Shown here in pieces: positions 51,087 through 59,495 of a stretch of 64,000 bases of DNA. The stretch comes from Streptomyces mirabilis (GTDB taxonomy: Bacteria; Actinomycetota; Actinomycetes; Streptomycetales; Streptomycetaceae), in NCBI RefSeq assembly GCF_039503195.1, contig NZ_JBCJKP010000001.1:744001-808000 (forward strand), read 5' to 3'. A program made the translations under genes and the position numbers. The notes beneath the pieces are model-generated. The model ran no database searches. It was not told the origin of the DNA and was given only the letters and a program-made list of their open reading frames with translations. Within the stretch, counting starts at the first letter, position 1. Every line of letters begins with the position of its first letter.

Positions 51087-51499
51087 GAGAGACCTCCGGT
51101 GGATGTGGGGATTGGGGCGGATTGCCCAGCCCTGAGTATCGCCGGGTTCGAACACCCGTCAGACGTCCAATCTGGCCAAAGCCATGTGGTGTTCATGCGG
51201 CCCGCCGCCTTCTACGGGACGGGTGGGACGGTCGCACGGCCGAGCGCCGACCGGGCGGGCGCAGCGGACGCCGCGGCTCCGACTCCGAGCTCCGGCCTGG
51301 GCTGCGCACCGCCGGGGAGCCCCTGAAGAGCGAAGTTAGGGCGCCTCGGCACTCGTCCGGTCACCGCGGGCCGGTAGGCAACCGAACGACCCCGATCTCG
51401 CGCCTCCTCATGTCCCGGTCCAGACCGTCCACTTGGCCAACAAGCGCACCGGCGGTGTCCGATGGCGGCTCCCATGAAGTCGACGGCCGCCGACGGGGC
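51087..51499. other. Upstream region of the lanthipeptide locus, no supported gene
   Basis: No gene is visible on either strand. The stretch should contain the lanA promoter on the minus strand, and no clear -35/-10 pair stands out. Confidence 0.35.
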
Positions 51500-51652
51500 C
51501 AGGGCGAGGTCGACTGGGACGCCTTCTGCGGCACGCTCCGGGAACTGAACTTCGACGGCGTCGCCACCGCGTGCGTCTTCGCCTGGGAGGAACGCGCCGA
51601 GGAATCCTCCGCGTTCATGCTGGACCGCATCAGCAAGGAGCTCTCCGCGTAA
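51500..51652 (+). pseudogene. Sugar phosphate isomerase/epimerase C-terminal remnant
   Basis: [40 protein letters not shown] and DRISKEL match the end of TIM-barrel sugar phosphate isomerases/epimerases (xylose isomerase-like). No upstream portion of the barrel is found, so only about 50 C-terminal codons remain, ending at TAA 51652. Confidence 0.6.
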
Positions 51653-51661
51653 GGCGAGCGA

Positions 51662-51705
51662 CCCACCGTGCCCCGACGGTCGGAAGACCGCCGGGGCACG
51701 GTGGG
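51662..51705. terminator. 20-bp bidirectional hairpin
   Basis: Bases 51662-51681 pair with 51686-51705 with one A/C mismatch around a GGAA loop. It lies between the isomerase remnant stop (51652) and the GAPDH stop (51753), serving both strands. Confidence 0.85.
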
Positions 51706-51752
51706 ATGGGAGTGGAGGGCACCTGGATGCCGACCGGGAGAGGCCGCCGCGA

Positions 51753-53198
51753 TCAGACCGCCGGGGCCGGGAAGGTCGGGTACTCCACGCCGGAGACGTG
51801 CTGGACGACGCGGACGACCTGGCAGGAGTAGCCGAACTCGTTGTCGTACCAGAGGTAGAGGATCGCGTTGTCGCCTTCGACCTTGGTCGCGCCGGCGTCG
51901 ACGATCGAGGCATGACGCGAGCCGATGAAGTCGCTCGAGACCGCGTCGGGGGCGCTGATGAAGTCGATCTGGCGCTTGAGAGGCGAGGTCAGCGAGACAT
52001 CGCGGAGGTGGTCGAGGACTTCCTCGCGCGTGGTCTCGCGGGCGAGTTGCAGGTTGAGGATGGCGATCGACACGTCCGGTACCGGGACGCGGATGGAGCT
52101 GCCGGTGATCTTCGCCTTGAGGTCGGGCAGCGCCTTGGCGACGGCGGAGGCGGCACCGGTCTCGGTGATGACCATGTTGAGCGGCGCCGAACGACCGCGG
52201 CGGTCGGAATTGTGGTAGTTGTCCAGCAGGTTCTGGTCGTTGGTGAACGAGTGGACGGTCTCCACGTGGCCCCGCAGAACGCCGTACTCGTCCGCCATCG
52301 CCTTCAGCGGCGGGACGATCGCGTTGGTGGTGCAGGAGGCGCAGGACATGATCTGCTCGTCCGGCTTGATCGTGTCGTGATTGACGCCGTGGACGATGTT
52401 GGGAACGTCGCCCTTGCCCGGTGCGGTCAGGACGACCTTGGCGATGCCGGGGCGAAGGTGCTGGGACAGGCCCTCACGGTCACGCCACCTGCCGGTGTTG
52501 TCGATGAGGATGGCGTCCTTGATGCCGTACTCCGTGTAGTCCACCGACAGCGGGTCGTCGGAGTAGATCACCTTGATCTCGTTGCCGTTGGCGACGATCT
52601 TGCTGTTCGCCTCGTCGACGGTGATCGTGCCCCGGAACTGGCCGTGGATGGAGTCACGCCGCAGCAGCGAGGCGCGCTTGACGATGTCCTGGCCGGCACC
52701 CTTGCGGACGACGACGGCGCGCAGCCGCAGGCCGTTGCCGGAGCCGGCCTTCTCGATGAGCAGGCGGGCGACGAGGCGGCCGATGCGGCCGAACCCGTAG
52801 AGGACGACGTCGCGCGGCTCCTGGCGCTCGATCTTGTTGACGCCCGTGGCGCCGGCCACGGCCTCGGCGGTGAACTCCGCCACCGACAGACCACGGTCGT
52901 CGGACTTGTAGGTCGCGGCGAGCATGCCGATGTCGATCTGCGACGGGCCGAGATCGAGCGTGGTGAGAGCCTGCAGGAACGGCAGCGTCTGGATGACCGA
53001 GAGTTCCTCGCCGGCGATCTGCCGGGCGAACCGGTGGGTCTTGAGGATGCTCACCACTGACTTGTTCACCAGGGAACGGCTGTGCAGCAGGACCGTGACG
53101 TCCCGTTCCCGGTGCAGCTTCCCGATGATCGGGATCATCGACTCCGCGATCTCCTCGCGGTTGTTCCAGTTGGTGAACGAGTCGTCATTGACAGTCAC
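51753..53198 (-). CDS. gap: Glyceraldehyde-3-phosphate dehydrogenase, long form
   Basis: The 481-residue protein is about 145 residues longer than classical GAPDH. The extra N-terminal region (MIPIIGKLHRERDVTVLLHS to LSVAEFTAEAVAGATGVNKI) is helical. The Rossmann motif VVLYGFGRIGRLVARLLIEK begins near residue 130. The active-site CASCTTNAIVPPLKAM has catalytic Cys289. HSFTNDQNLLDNYH and WYDNEFGYSCQVVRVVQH close the fold. Long GAPDHs of this type are found as second copies in actinobacteria. Cofactor preference (NAD or NADP) cannot be told. GTG 53198 begins the conserved protein. It diverges from the encapsulin operon. Confidence 0.93.
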   Translation of the reverse strand: MTVNDDSFTNWNNREEIAESMIPIIGKLHRERDVTVLLHSRSLVNKSVVSILKTHRFARQIAGEELSVIQTLPFLQALTTLDLGPSQIDIGMLAATYKSDDRGLSVAEFTAEAVAGATGVNKIERQEPRDVVLYGFGRIGRLVARLLIEKAGSGNGLRLRAVVVRKGAGQDIVKRASLLRRDSIHGQFRGTITVDEANSKIVANGNEIKVIYSDDPLSVDYTEYGIKDAILIDNTGRWRDREGLSQHLRPGIAKVVLTAPGKGDVPNIVHGVNHDTIKPDEQIMSCASCTTNAIVPPLKAMADEYGVLRGHVETVHSFTNDQNLLDNYHNSDRRGRSAPLNMVITETGAASAVAKALPDLKAKITGSSIRVPVPDVSIAILNLQLARETTREEVLDHLRDVSLTSPLKRQIDFISAPDAVSSDFIGSRHASIVDAGATKVEGDNAILYLWYDNEFGYSCQVVRVVQHVSGVEYPTFPAPAV

Positions 53199-53735
53199 AG
53201 ATTCATCTTTCGAGCTAGGTGGCGCTCAGATGGTAGCTCGACCCCCTTTTGATCATTCGAGCGGGGCCACCTGATCAAGAGGAACACGCAGCTGAGCCGC
53301 TCGTACGCCCTCGCGCCGGTGGCGCGGGTCCCGACGACCGGCGTGCGAGCGCGCCCTCATGACCGGTCTGCCTCGCGCCTTGGATGCCCACTTCGAGGGC
53401 ATGAATGCGCCCCTTGCACGCGGTTCCGACCGCCACCGGTGGCTGTTTCGCTTGACATGGGGCGCGCGCTGCCCACCTGCCCGGACCGTCACGAGATTAC
53501 TGTCCTGGCGCCCACCTCCCCGGAATCCGTCTTCGACCTCCACCGCCTCCGTGAACCCACGCCGCACGGCTGCTGACGCGTCGCCGGGGCGCGCCGTCGA
53601 CACGGGTTCAGGTCAGACGTCGTCCATGGCCGGCCCATAGGAGCCCCTGCCCGAGGCGTACGGCGTCGACGCCCCGCCTTGTTCGCTGATCTTCGTGCGT
53701 ATCCACCCACGCCCGCTCACGTATCAGGAGGACAT
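53199..53735. other. Divergent intergenic region between gap and the encapsulin operon
   Basis: No supported gene is present in 537 bp. It should contain both promoters, but no strong palindrome or consensus pair was recognised. Confidence 0.4.
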
Positions 53736-55166
53736 GTGACAGTCCCGGAAAGCTCCCCAGAAAGCGTCGCCGGGCCCACCGCCGACGGACCACGGTCCAC
53801 CAGTCTCAGCACCGACGCGGCACGTCAACTGGCCACCACCACCAAGTCCGAACCTCAGATGCAGGCCATCACCTCGCGATGGCTGCTCAAGATGCTGCCT
53901 TGGGTGGACGTCAAGGGCGGCACCTACCGGGTGAACCGGCGACTCCAACTCCGCGTCGGCCGGGGCCGGGTGCAGTTCGAGCAGAACGGCGCGGACGACA
54001 TCAGGGTCATTCCCGACACACTGACCGAGCTGCCCGCCCTGCGCGGCTACTCCGACACCGCGGCCCTGCAGGAGATCTCCTCACGGTTCAGGGTGCGTGA
54101 GGTGCGTACGGGCCAGGTCCTCTTCGACGCCGGGCAGCCCGTCACCGAGGCCTATCTCGTCGTCCACGGCCGGTTCACCCGCTACACCACCGGCAAGTAC
54201 GGCGAGCAGGAAGTCACCGGAGTCATCACGGACGGCGACGGAATGGGGGACGAGGCCATCGGCCAGGCCGACCCGCTGTGGTTCAGCTCCGTACGGGCCG
54301 AGACTCCGGGCGTGGTGCTGGCACTCACCTGGGGCACGCTCATGGCGTTCGTGGAGCGCACCCCGTCGCTCGCCGCCCAGCTGGACGCCTTCGCACAGCA
54401 GCAGAGCAAGCCCGTGAACCGCAAGGGCGAGGCCGACGTACCCGTACAGGCCGGGCACGTGGGCGAACCGGTCCTCGCCGGCGGCTTCGTCGACTACGAC
54501 CTCGCCCCGCGCGAATACGAGCTGTCCCTGACCCAGACCGTCCTGCGCGTCCACACCAGGGTCGCCGACCTCTACAACCATCCGATGAACCAGACCGAGC
54601 AGCAACTCCGCCTGACCATCGAGGAGATCCGCGAGCGCCAGGAGTGGGAGCTGGTCAACAACCGCGAGTTCGGTCTGCTGCACAACATCGACTACGGCCA
54701 GCGCGTCAGCACCTTCTCCGGTCCCCCCACGCCCGACGATCTCGACGAACTGCTGTCGATGCGCCGCAAGACCCGCCTCTTCCTGGCCCACCCGAAGGCG
54801 ATAGCGGCCTTCTTCCGGCAGTGCAACCGGCGCGGGCTGGTGCCCGGCACCGTGAACCTCGACGGCCACGAAGTACCGGCGTGGCGCGGCGTTCCGCTCT
54901 TTCCGTGCAGCAAGATCCCGATCAGTCCCCAGCACACCAGCAGCATCATCGCGCTGCGCACCGGAGAGAAGGACCAAGGGGTCGTAGGTCTGCACCAGAC
55001 GGGCATTCCGGAGGAGTACGAGCCGGGTCTGAACGTACGGTTCATGGGCATCGACAGCACCGCGATCACGAGCTATCTGGTCACCGCCTACTACGGGATG
55101 GCCATCCTCGTACCCGACGCCGCGGGGATCCTGGAGAACGTCCAGATCGGGCGGACCGCGGCATGA
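53736..55166 (+). CDS. Family 2B encapsulin shell protein with cyclic nucleotide-binding domain
   Basis: The 476-residue protein was long called a cyclic-nucleotide-binding (EshA-like) protein and is now known as a family 2B encapsulin, an HK97-fold nanocompartment shell. The N-terminal arm and first shell part ([40 protein letters not shown]) precede an inserted CNBD (about residues 105-215: [51 protein letters not shown]). The rest is shell ([60 protein letters not shown]). GTG 53736 follows an AGGAGG site. Its stop overlaps the terpene cyclase ATG, its expected cargo. Confidence 0.93.
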   Translation: MTVPESSPESVAGPTADGPRSTSLSTDAARQLATTTKSEPQMQAITSRWLLKMLPWVDVKGGTYRVNRRLQLRVGRGRVQFEQNGADDIRVIPDTLTELPALRGYSDTAALQEISSRFRVREVRTGQVLFDAGQPVTEAYLVVHGRFTRYTTGKYGEQEVTGVITDGDGMGDEAIGQADPLWFSSVRAETPGVVLALTWGTLMAFVERTPSLAAQLDAFAQQQSKPVNRKGEADVPVQAGHVGEPVLAGGFVDYDLAPREYELSLTQTVLRVHTRVADLYNHPMNQTEQQLRLTIEEIRERQEWELVNNREFGLLHNIDYGQRVSTFSGPPTPDDLDELLSMRRKTRLFLAHPKAIAAFFRQCNRRGLVPGTVNLDGHEVPAWRGVPLFPCSKIPISPQHTSSIIALRTGEKDQGVVGLHQTGIPEEYEPGLNVRFMGIDSTAITSYLVTAYYGMAILVPDAAGILENVQIGRTAA

Positions 55167-56221
55167 GCACCTCATCGGCTTCCGGATCGCCGACGCGACT
55201 GCCCGGGCCGCCCCGCCTCGTCCCTGTCACGCAAGCCCGACGGAACGGTCCGATCCCCGGGCTGCGCCACCGACCCGCGGCCCCCACGGACCCGGGGAAG
55301 GCAGCAGAGGTCGACCGCAGGCTGGAGGCCTGGGTCCGTCGGCTCGACGCGTTCCCCACGGCGTGGACGGGGGACTTCGCGGGGTTCCAGTTCGGCCGGG
55401 CTGTCGTACTCCAGCATCCGGGCGCGGCCGACCTCGAACGTCTCACCGCGGCCGGCAAGTTGCTGCTGGCCGAGAACCTCGTCGACAACTGCTACTGCGA
55501 GGAGGACGAGGACAGAGGCGGCTCATCGCGCGGCCTCGGCGGCAGACTGATCAGGGCCCAGTCCGCGCTCGACCCCTTCCACTCCACTCCAGAACTGGAA
55601 GCGCGGTGGCGGCGCGGCGTACAGGCCGACGGGCCGCTGCGCTCGTACCACGGGGCTCTCAAGGACTACGCCGTCTTCGCCACCCCCAGCCAGACCGACC
55701 GGCTGGTGCACGATCTCGCCCGGCTGCATCTGGGCTATCTCGGCGAGGCCGCCTGGGCCGAGATCCGGTACGTGCCGCCGGTCTGGGAGTACCTGATGAT
55801 GCGGCAGTTCAACAACTTCCGCCCCTGCCTGTCGATCGTCGACGCCGTGGACGGCTACGAGCTGCCCGAGGCCCTCTACGTCCGGCCCGAGATCCAGCGG
55901 ATCACCGCACTCGCCGGCAACGCCACCACGATCGTCAACGACCTGTACTCCTTCACCAAGGAACTGGCCAACGATCCCAGCCATCTCAATCTGCCTCAGG
56001 TCATCGCCGCGAACGAACGGTGTGGGCTGAAGGCCGCCTTCCTGAAGGCCGTCGAGATCCACAACCAGGTCATGGAGGCGTTCGAGGAGGAGGCGGCGGC
56101 TCTGTCCGCCACCTCGCCTCTCGTCGAGCGCTACGCCGGGGGCCTGGCCGCCTGGGTGTCCGGCAACCACGAATGGCACGCCACCAACACCCACCGCTAC
56201 CACCTGCCGAACTACTGGTAA
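55163..56221 (+). CDS. tpc: 2-Methylisoborneol synthase (class I terpene cyclase)
   Basis: The 352-residue cyclase converts 2-methyl-GPP to the odorant 2-methylisoborneol. A Pro/Gly/Ala-rich disordered N-terminus ([20 protein letters not shown], then [11 protein letters not shown]) fits the cargo-loading segment for encapsulin shells. The acidic metal motif is VDNCYCEED at residues 107-115, and the NSE motif NDLYSFTKE begins at Asn259. [20 protein letters not shown] and the C-terminal HRYHLPNYW are typical. The ATG at 55163 overlaps the encapsulin stop (ATGA). The methyltransferase that makes its substrate follows after 47 nt. Confidence 0.93.
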   Translation: MSTSSASGSPTRLPGPPRLVPVTQARRNGPIPGLRHRPAAPTDPGKAAEVDRRLEAWVRRLDAFPTAWTGDFAGFQFGRAVVLQHPGAADLERLTAAGKLLLAENLVDNCYCEEDEDRGGSSRGLGGRLIRAQSALDPFHSTPELEARWRRGVQADGPLRSYHGALKDYAVFATPSQTDRLVHDLARLHLGYLGEAAWAEIRYVPPVWEYLMMRQFNNFRPCLSIVDAVDGYELPEALYVRPEIQRITALAGNATTIVNDLYSFTKELANDPSHLNLPQVIAANERCGLKAAFLKAVEIHNQVMEAFEEEAAALSATSPLVERYAGGLAAWVSGNHEWHATNTHRYHLPNYW

Positions 56222-56268
56222 CGCCCTGCCGCCCGGCCCATCGTCCACCGCGCCACGAGGAGTCACCT

Positions 56269-57174
56269 TTGCCCATCACCGATGCCGGTACCGCGGCAGC
56301 ACCGATGCCGACCCGGGCCACCTGCCAGTCGACGTACCAGACCCGCGTCGCGGACTACTGGAACGCCGAGGAGAACCCGGTCAACCTCGAACTCGGAAAG
56401 ATCGACGACCTCTACCACCACCATTACGGCATCGGGGACGTCGACTGGTCGGTAATCGACGAGAGCCGGGACGGGGGCGGAGACGGTGCTGCCCTGCGCC
56501 GTGACCGGATCACCGCCGAACTGCACCGTCTGGAACAGGCACAGGCCGACCTCCTCGCCTCCCATCTCGGCCCCCTCTCCCGCGCCGACCGCGTCCTCGA
56601 CGCCGGCTGCGGGCGCGGCGGCGGAAGTGTGGTGGCCCATCTGCGGTACGGATGCCACACCGACGGCGTCACCATCTCGAGGAAACAGGCCGACTTCGCC
56701 AACGCCCAGGCCCGCACTCGGAACATCGACGACAAGGTCCGCTACCACCACCGGAACATGCTCGACACCGGCCTGCCCTCCGGCGCGTATGCGGCTTCCT
56801 GGAACAACGAGTCCACCATGTACGTGGAACTCGACCTGCTGTTCGCCGAGCACGCACGGCTGCTGCGCCGCGGCGGACGCTACGTGACCATCACCGGCTG
56901 CTACAACGACGCCTACGGACAAGCCTCCCGGAAGGTTTCTCTCATCAACGCCCACTACATCTGCGACATCCACCCACGGTCGGAATACTTCCGCGCCATG
57001 GCCCGCAACCGTCTCGTACCCGTCCACGTCCAGGACCTGACCGCCGGCACCATCCCCTACTGGGAACTCCGCAAGCAGGCCGACCACCTGGTCACCGGCA
57101 TCGAGGAAACGTTCCTGAGCGCCTACGAGAACGGCAGCTTCCAGTACCTGCTCATCGCGGCCGACCGCGTCTGA
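56269..57174 (+). CDS. mtf: Geranyl diphosphate 2-C-methyltransferase
   Basis: The 301-residue enzyme transfers a methyl group from S-adenosylmethionine to C2 of geranyl diphosphate, giving 2-methyl-GPP for the cyclase upstream. YQTRVADYWNAEENPVNLEL is the family start. VLDAGCGRGGGSVVAHLRYG near residue 106 is the SAM-binding glycine loop, and GVTISRKQADFANAQARTRN, NNESTMYVEL and FSQYLLIAADRV-type residues at the end (GSFQYLLIAADRV) complete it. TTG 56269 is chosen because a CGAGGAG site precedes it and homology starts there. Confidence 0.95.
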   Translation: MPITDAGTAAAPMPTRATCQSTYQTRVADYWNAEENPVNLELGKIDDLYHHHYGIGDVDWSVIDESRDGGGDGAALRRDRITAELHRLEQAQADLLASHLGPLSRADRVLDAGCGRGGGSVVAHLRYGCHTDGVTISRKQADFANAQARTRNIDDKVRYHHRNMLDTGLPSGAYAASWNNESTMYVELDLLFAEHARLLRRGGRYVTITGCYNDAYGQASRKVSLINAHYICDIHPRSEYFRAMARNRLVPVHVQDLTAGTIPYWELRKQADHLVTGIEETFLSAYENGSFQYLLIAADRV

Positions 57175-57270
57175 CATCTCCCCCGCGTTGGCGCTCCTGC
57201 GGATGCGACCTATGGTGAGAAAAGGTGCAGAGGCTTCCCACGAAGTGTTCACAACGGGGAGGACATGATC

Positions 57271-58836
57271 ATGTCCGAAGCCACACATCCCACATATCAC
57301 CGTCCGCTTCGGCGGACGCACGACGATGCCGCAGGCGTCACGGCCACCATCAACCGGGCAGCGAGCGCCGCGGGCGCCGCCGGTCGGGCCGCGGCGGATG
57401 CCGTACGGCACCCCCAGGCCGTGGTGGAGCGGCTGCGGCAGCTGCCTCAGACGCTGCCGCTGGTGCGGCAGGCGGTGACACCCATCCTGACCGGACGAGT
57501 GCGTGACTGGCGTGGAGAGTACGCCTACACATTGGGTGAGCAGGCATTCGTCTACGGTTTTCCGTACATCTACAACGCCAGGCTGCGCCACCAGTGGGTG
57601 ACCCAGCCGCGTCACCCGGCGACGGTACCGTACGCCGCGGTCAACCATTTCTGGCACGCACAACAACTCCTGGACGCCTCGTACCGGGACGGCGGTTGTC
57701 CCAACAACGACACCCTGTACTCCAGCGCGTGGGTGCACCTGCGCGACGAGCCGGTCATCCTCTCGCATCCGGACATGGGTGATCGCTACTTCTCCTTCGA
57801 GCTGATGGGCATCACCTCCGACAACTTCGACTACATAGGCCAGCGCTCCACGGGATCCGAGGCCGGCGACTTCGCGATCGTCGGTCCGGACTGGAGCGGG
57901 AAGCTTCCCGATGGTGTGCGCCGCGTCGCGACCGCGCCGAGCCCATGGATCCTGATCCTCGGCAGGACGCTGGTCGACGGCGAGGACGACGTGCCGAACG
58001 TACAGACGCTCCAAGCCCAGTACCGGCTCACTCCGCTCAGCTTCTTCGACAGGGGCGGTGGCCCCGTTGACCCTGCGCGGCTCCCAGCGAGCCATGAGGT
58101 GCCGGCGCCGGTGGACCCCGCGCAGGATCCCCTCGGCCCCTGGAAGACGCTCAACGCCATGCTGGCCGAGAACCCGCCACCGGCGCACCACGCGATCCTG
58201 CTCAAGCAGTTCGCCGAGGTCGGCATCGGTCCCGGTCTCGACGTCGAGGCCCAGCCTGAGGCGGTCAGACAGAACCTCATCAGGGCTGCGGCCATCGGCA
58301 CGCCGATACTCAGACAGCAGATGCTCAGCGGTGAGTGGGCACATGTGGTCAACGGTTGGCGGTATCCGCCACCACAGATGGGCCGCTTCGGCGACGACTT
58401 CGTCAAGCGTGCCGCCGACCAGTCGTTGGCGGGCATCATGGCCAACGATCCCGACGAGGCGGTCTATCTGCTCAACTACGACGACGCGGACGGCAACAAG
58501 CTGTCGTCCGGCCGGTACGCGCTGCGCTTCGACGCGGGCGCGATGCCACCCGTCGATGCCTTCTGGTCCCTGTCCGCGTACGGCGACGACATGAACCTGA
58601 TCCCCAACCCGGCCGGCCGCTACTCGGTCGGGGACCGCACGACCGGGCTCGCCATGGACCCTGACGGCGGTCTGACCCTCCATCTGCAGTCCACATCACC
58701 GGGAGAGGACCGCGAGTCCAACTGGCTGCCCACACCCGAAACCGGCACCTGGTTCGTGATCCTGCGCATGTACCGTCCGCACCGCGAGGTCGTGGACGCG
58801 GTATGGGAATGCCCTCCGCTCACCCGCGTCGAGTGA
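57271..58836 (+). CDS. DUF1254/DUF1214-domain protein
   Basis: The 521-residue protein has a DUF1254 domain (FVYGFPYIYNARLRHQWV, FWHAQQLLDASYRDGGCPNN, DTLYSSAWVHLRDEPVILSH, RYFSFELMGITSDNFDYIGQ) and a C-terminal DUF1214 domain (YVLRF-like ALRFDAGAMPPVDAFWSLSA, YSVGDRTTGLAMDPDGGLTL, NWLPTPETGTWFVILRMYRP). There is no signal peptide, although many relatives are exported. ATG 57271 is preferred over 57265 because the GGGGAGG site is 8 nt from the former. It starts 97 nt after the methyltransferase stop. Whether it belongs to the terpene operon is unclear, and the biochemical function of the family is unknown. Confidence 0.88.
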   Translation: MSEATHPTYHRPLRRTHDDAAGVTATINRAASAAGAAGRAAADAVRHPQAVVERLRQLPQTLPLVRQAVTPILTGRVRDWRGEYAYTLGEQAFVYGFPYIYNARLRHQWVTQPRHPATVPYAAVNHFWHAQQLLDASYRDGGCPNNDTLYSSAWVHLRDEPVILSHPDMGDRYFSFELMGITSDNFDYIGQRSTGSEAGDFAIVGPDWSGKLPDGVRRVATAPSPWILILGRTLVDGEDDVPNVQTLQAQYRLTPLSFFDRGGGPVDPARLPASHEVPAPVDPAQDPLGPWKTLNAMLAENPPPAHHAILLKQFAEVGIGPGLDVEAQPEAVRQNLIRAAAIGTPILRQQMLSGEWAHVVNGWRYPPPQMGRFGDDFVKRAADQSLAGIMANDPDEAVYLLNYDDADGNKLSSGRYALRFDAGAMPPVDAFWSLSAYGDDMNLIPNPAGRYSVGDRTTGLAMDPDGGLTLHLQSTSPGEDRESNWLPTPETGTWFVILRMYRPHREVVDAVWECPPLTRVE

Positions 58837-58841
58837 CCTGA

Positions 58842-58878
58842 CGGGTCCGCAGGCCGCGCGTGGCGGCCCACGGACCCG
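58842..58878 (+). terminator. Hairpin terminator after the DUF1254 gene
   Basis: Bases 58842-58849 pair with 58871-58878, and inner bases 58852-58857 pair with 58863-58868. It begins 5 nt after the DUF1254 stop. Confidence 0.6.
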
Positions 58879-58893
58879 CGCGCGGGGCCCCTC

Positions 58894-59108
58894 TCAGCGG
58901 ATGTAGAGCTGGTATGTGGCGCCGTTGCTGGTGTCGTTCGCCGTACTGGTTCTCCCCGACGAAGTAGAACTTCACCGTCTCGGTGGACCCGCTGCAGACC
59001 TTGAGCTGTACCTAGTTGTTGGCGGCGTAGGCCGTTCCCGGAACCGCCAGACTGCCGAACCGTGCGCCTGCGACGAGTGCAGCCGTGGCGACTTTGCGCT
59101 TGAGACTG
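58894..59108 (-). pseudogene. Small secreted protein gene with in-frame stop and frameshift
   Basis: The minus strand reads SLKRKVATAALVAGA, then GSLAVPGTAYAANN, a signal peptide with an AYA cleavage site. It then hits a stop (TAG) and continues as VQLKVCSGSTETVKFYFVGE, NQYG and, after one extra base, NDTSNGATYQLYIR. Without these two lesions it would be about 65 residues with one cysteine. The start codon is also lost. Confidence 0.55.
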
Positions 59109-59188
59109 TGCAGGGGACTGTCGCCATTCTTGCTCTTGGACCGGTCGGACCGGGTTGGACAGCGGGTTGTCGAGACGGGCCGGAGCCG

Positions 59189-59430
59189 TCAGCAGTGTGC
59201 GTCGGGGACGGAGACGGAGACGGGGGGATTTTCGACGTGTTCGCCGCGAAGGTCTCGGGCCCGGGCGTTGATCTCGCCGGGGGCGCCCTCGCTGAGCATC
59301 AGTTCGGCGGCGTTGAGCCAGCGGCCGAAGCAGCCCTCATCGAGGTAGGCGGCTCGGTCCAGGCGTTCCTGCGCATGCCGGAAGGTGGCCGCATAACGGA
59401 GCAGACACTCGAATCCTATGCGCCCGGGGC
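59189..59430 (-). pseudogene. Unrecognised minus-strand coding fragment
   Basis: A frame without a start codon gives YAATFRHAQERLDRAAYLDE, GCFGRWLNAAELMLSEGAPG and EINARARDLRGEHVENPPVS, ending at the complement of 59189-59191. Composition looks like a real helical protein, but no family is recognised and the N-terminus is missing. Confidence 0.3.
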
Positions 59431-59495
59431 CTGCGGCGCCGCGGTGGACGCCCGGCGAATGGCGGGCCGCAACGACCCGCCGGGGCCCGTGGGCA

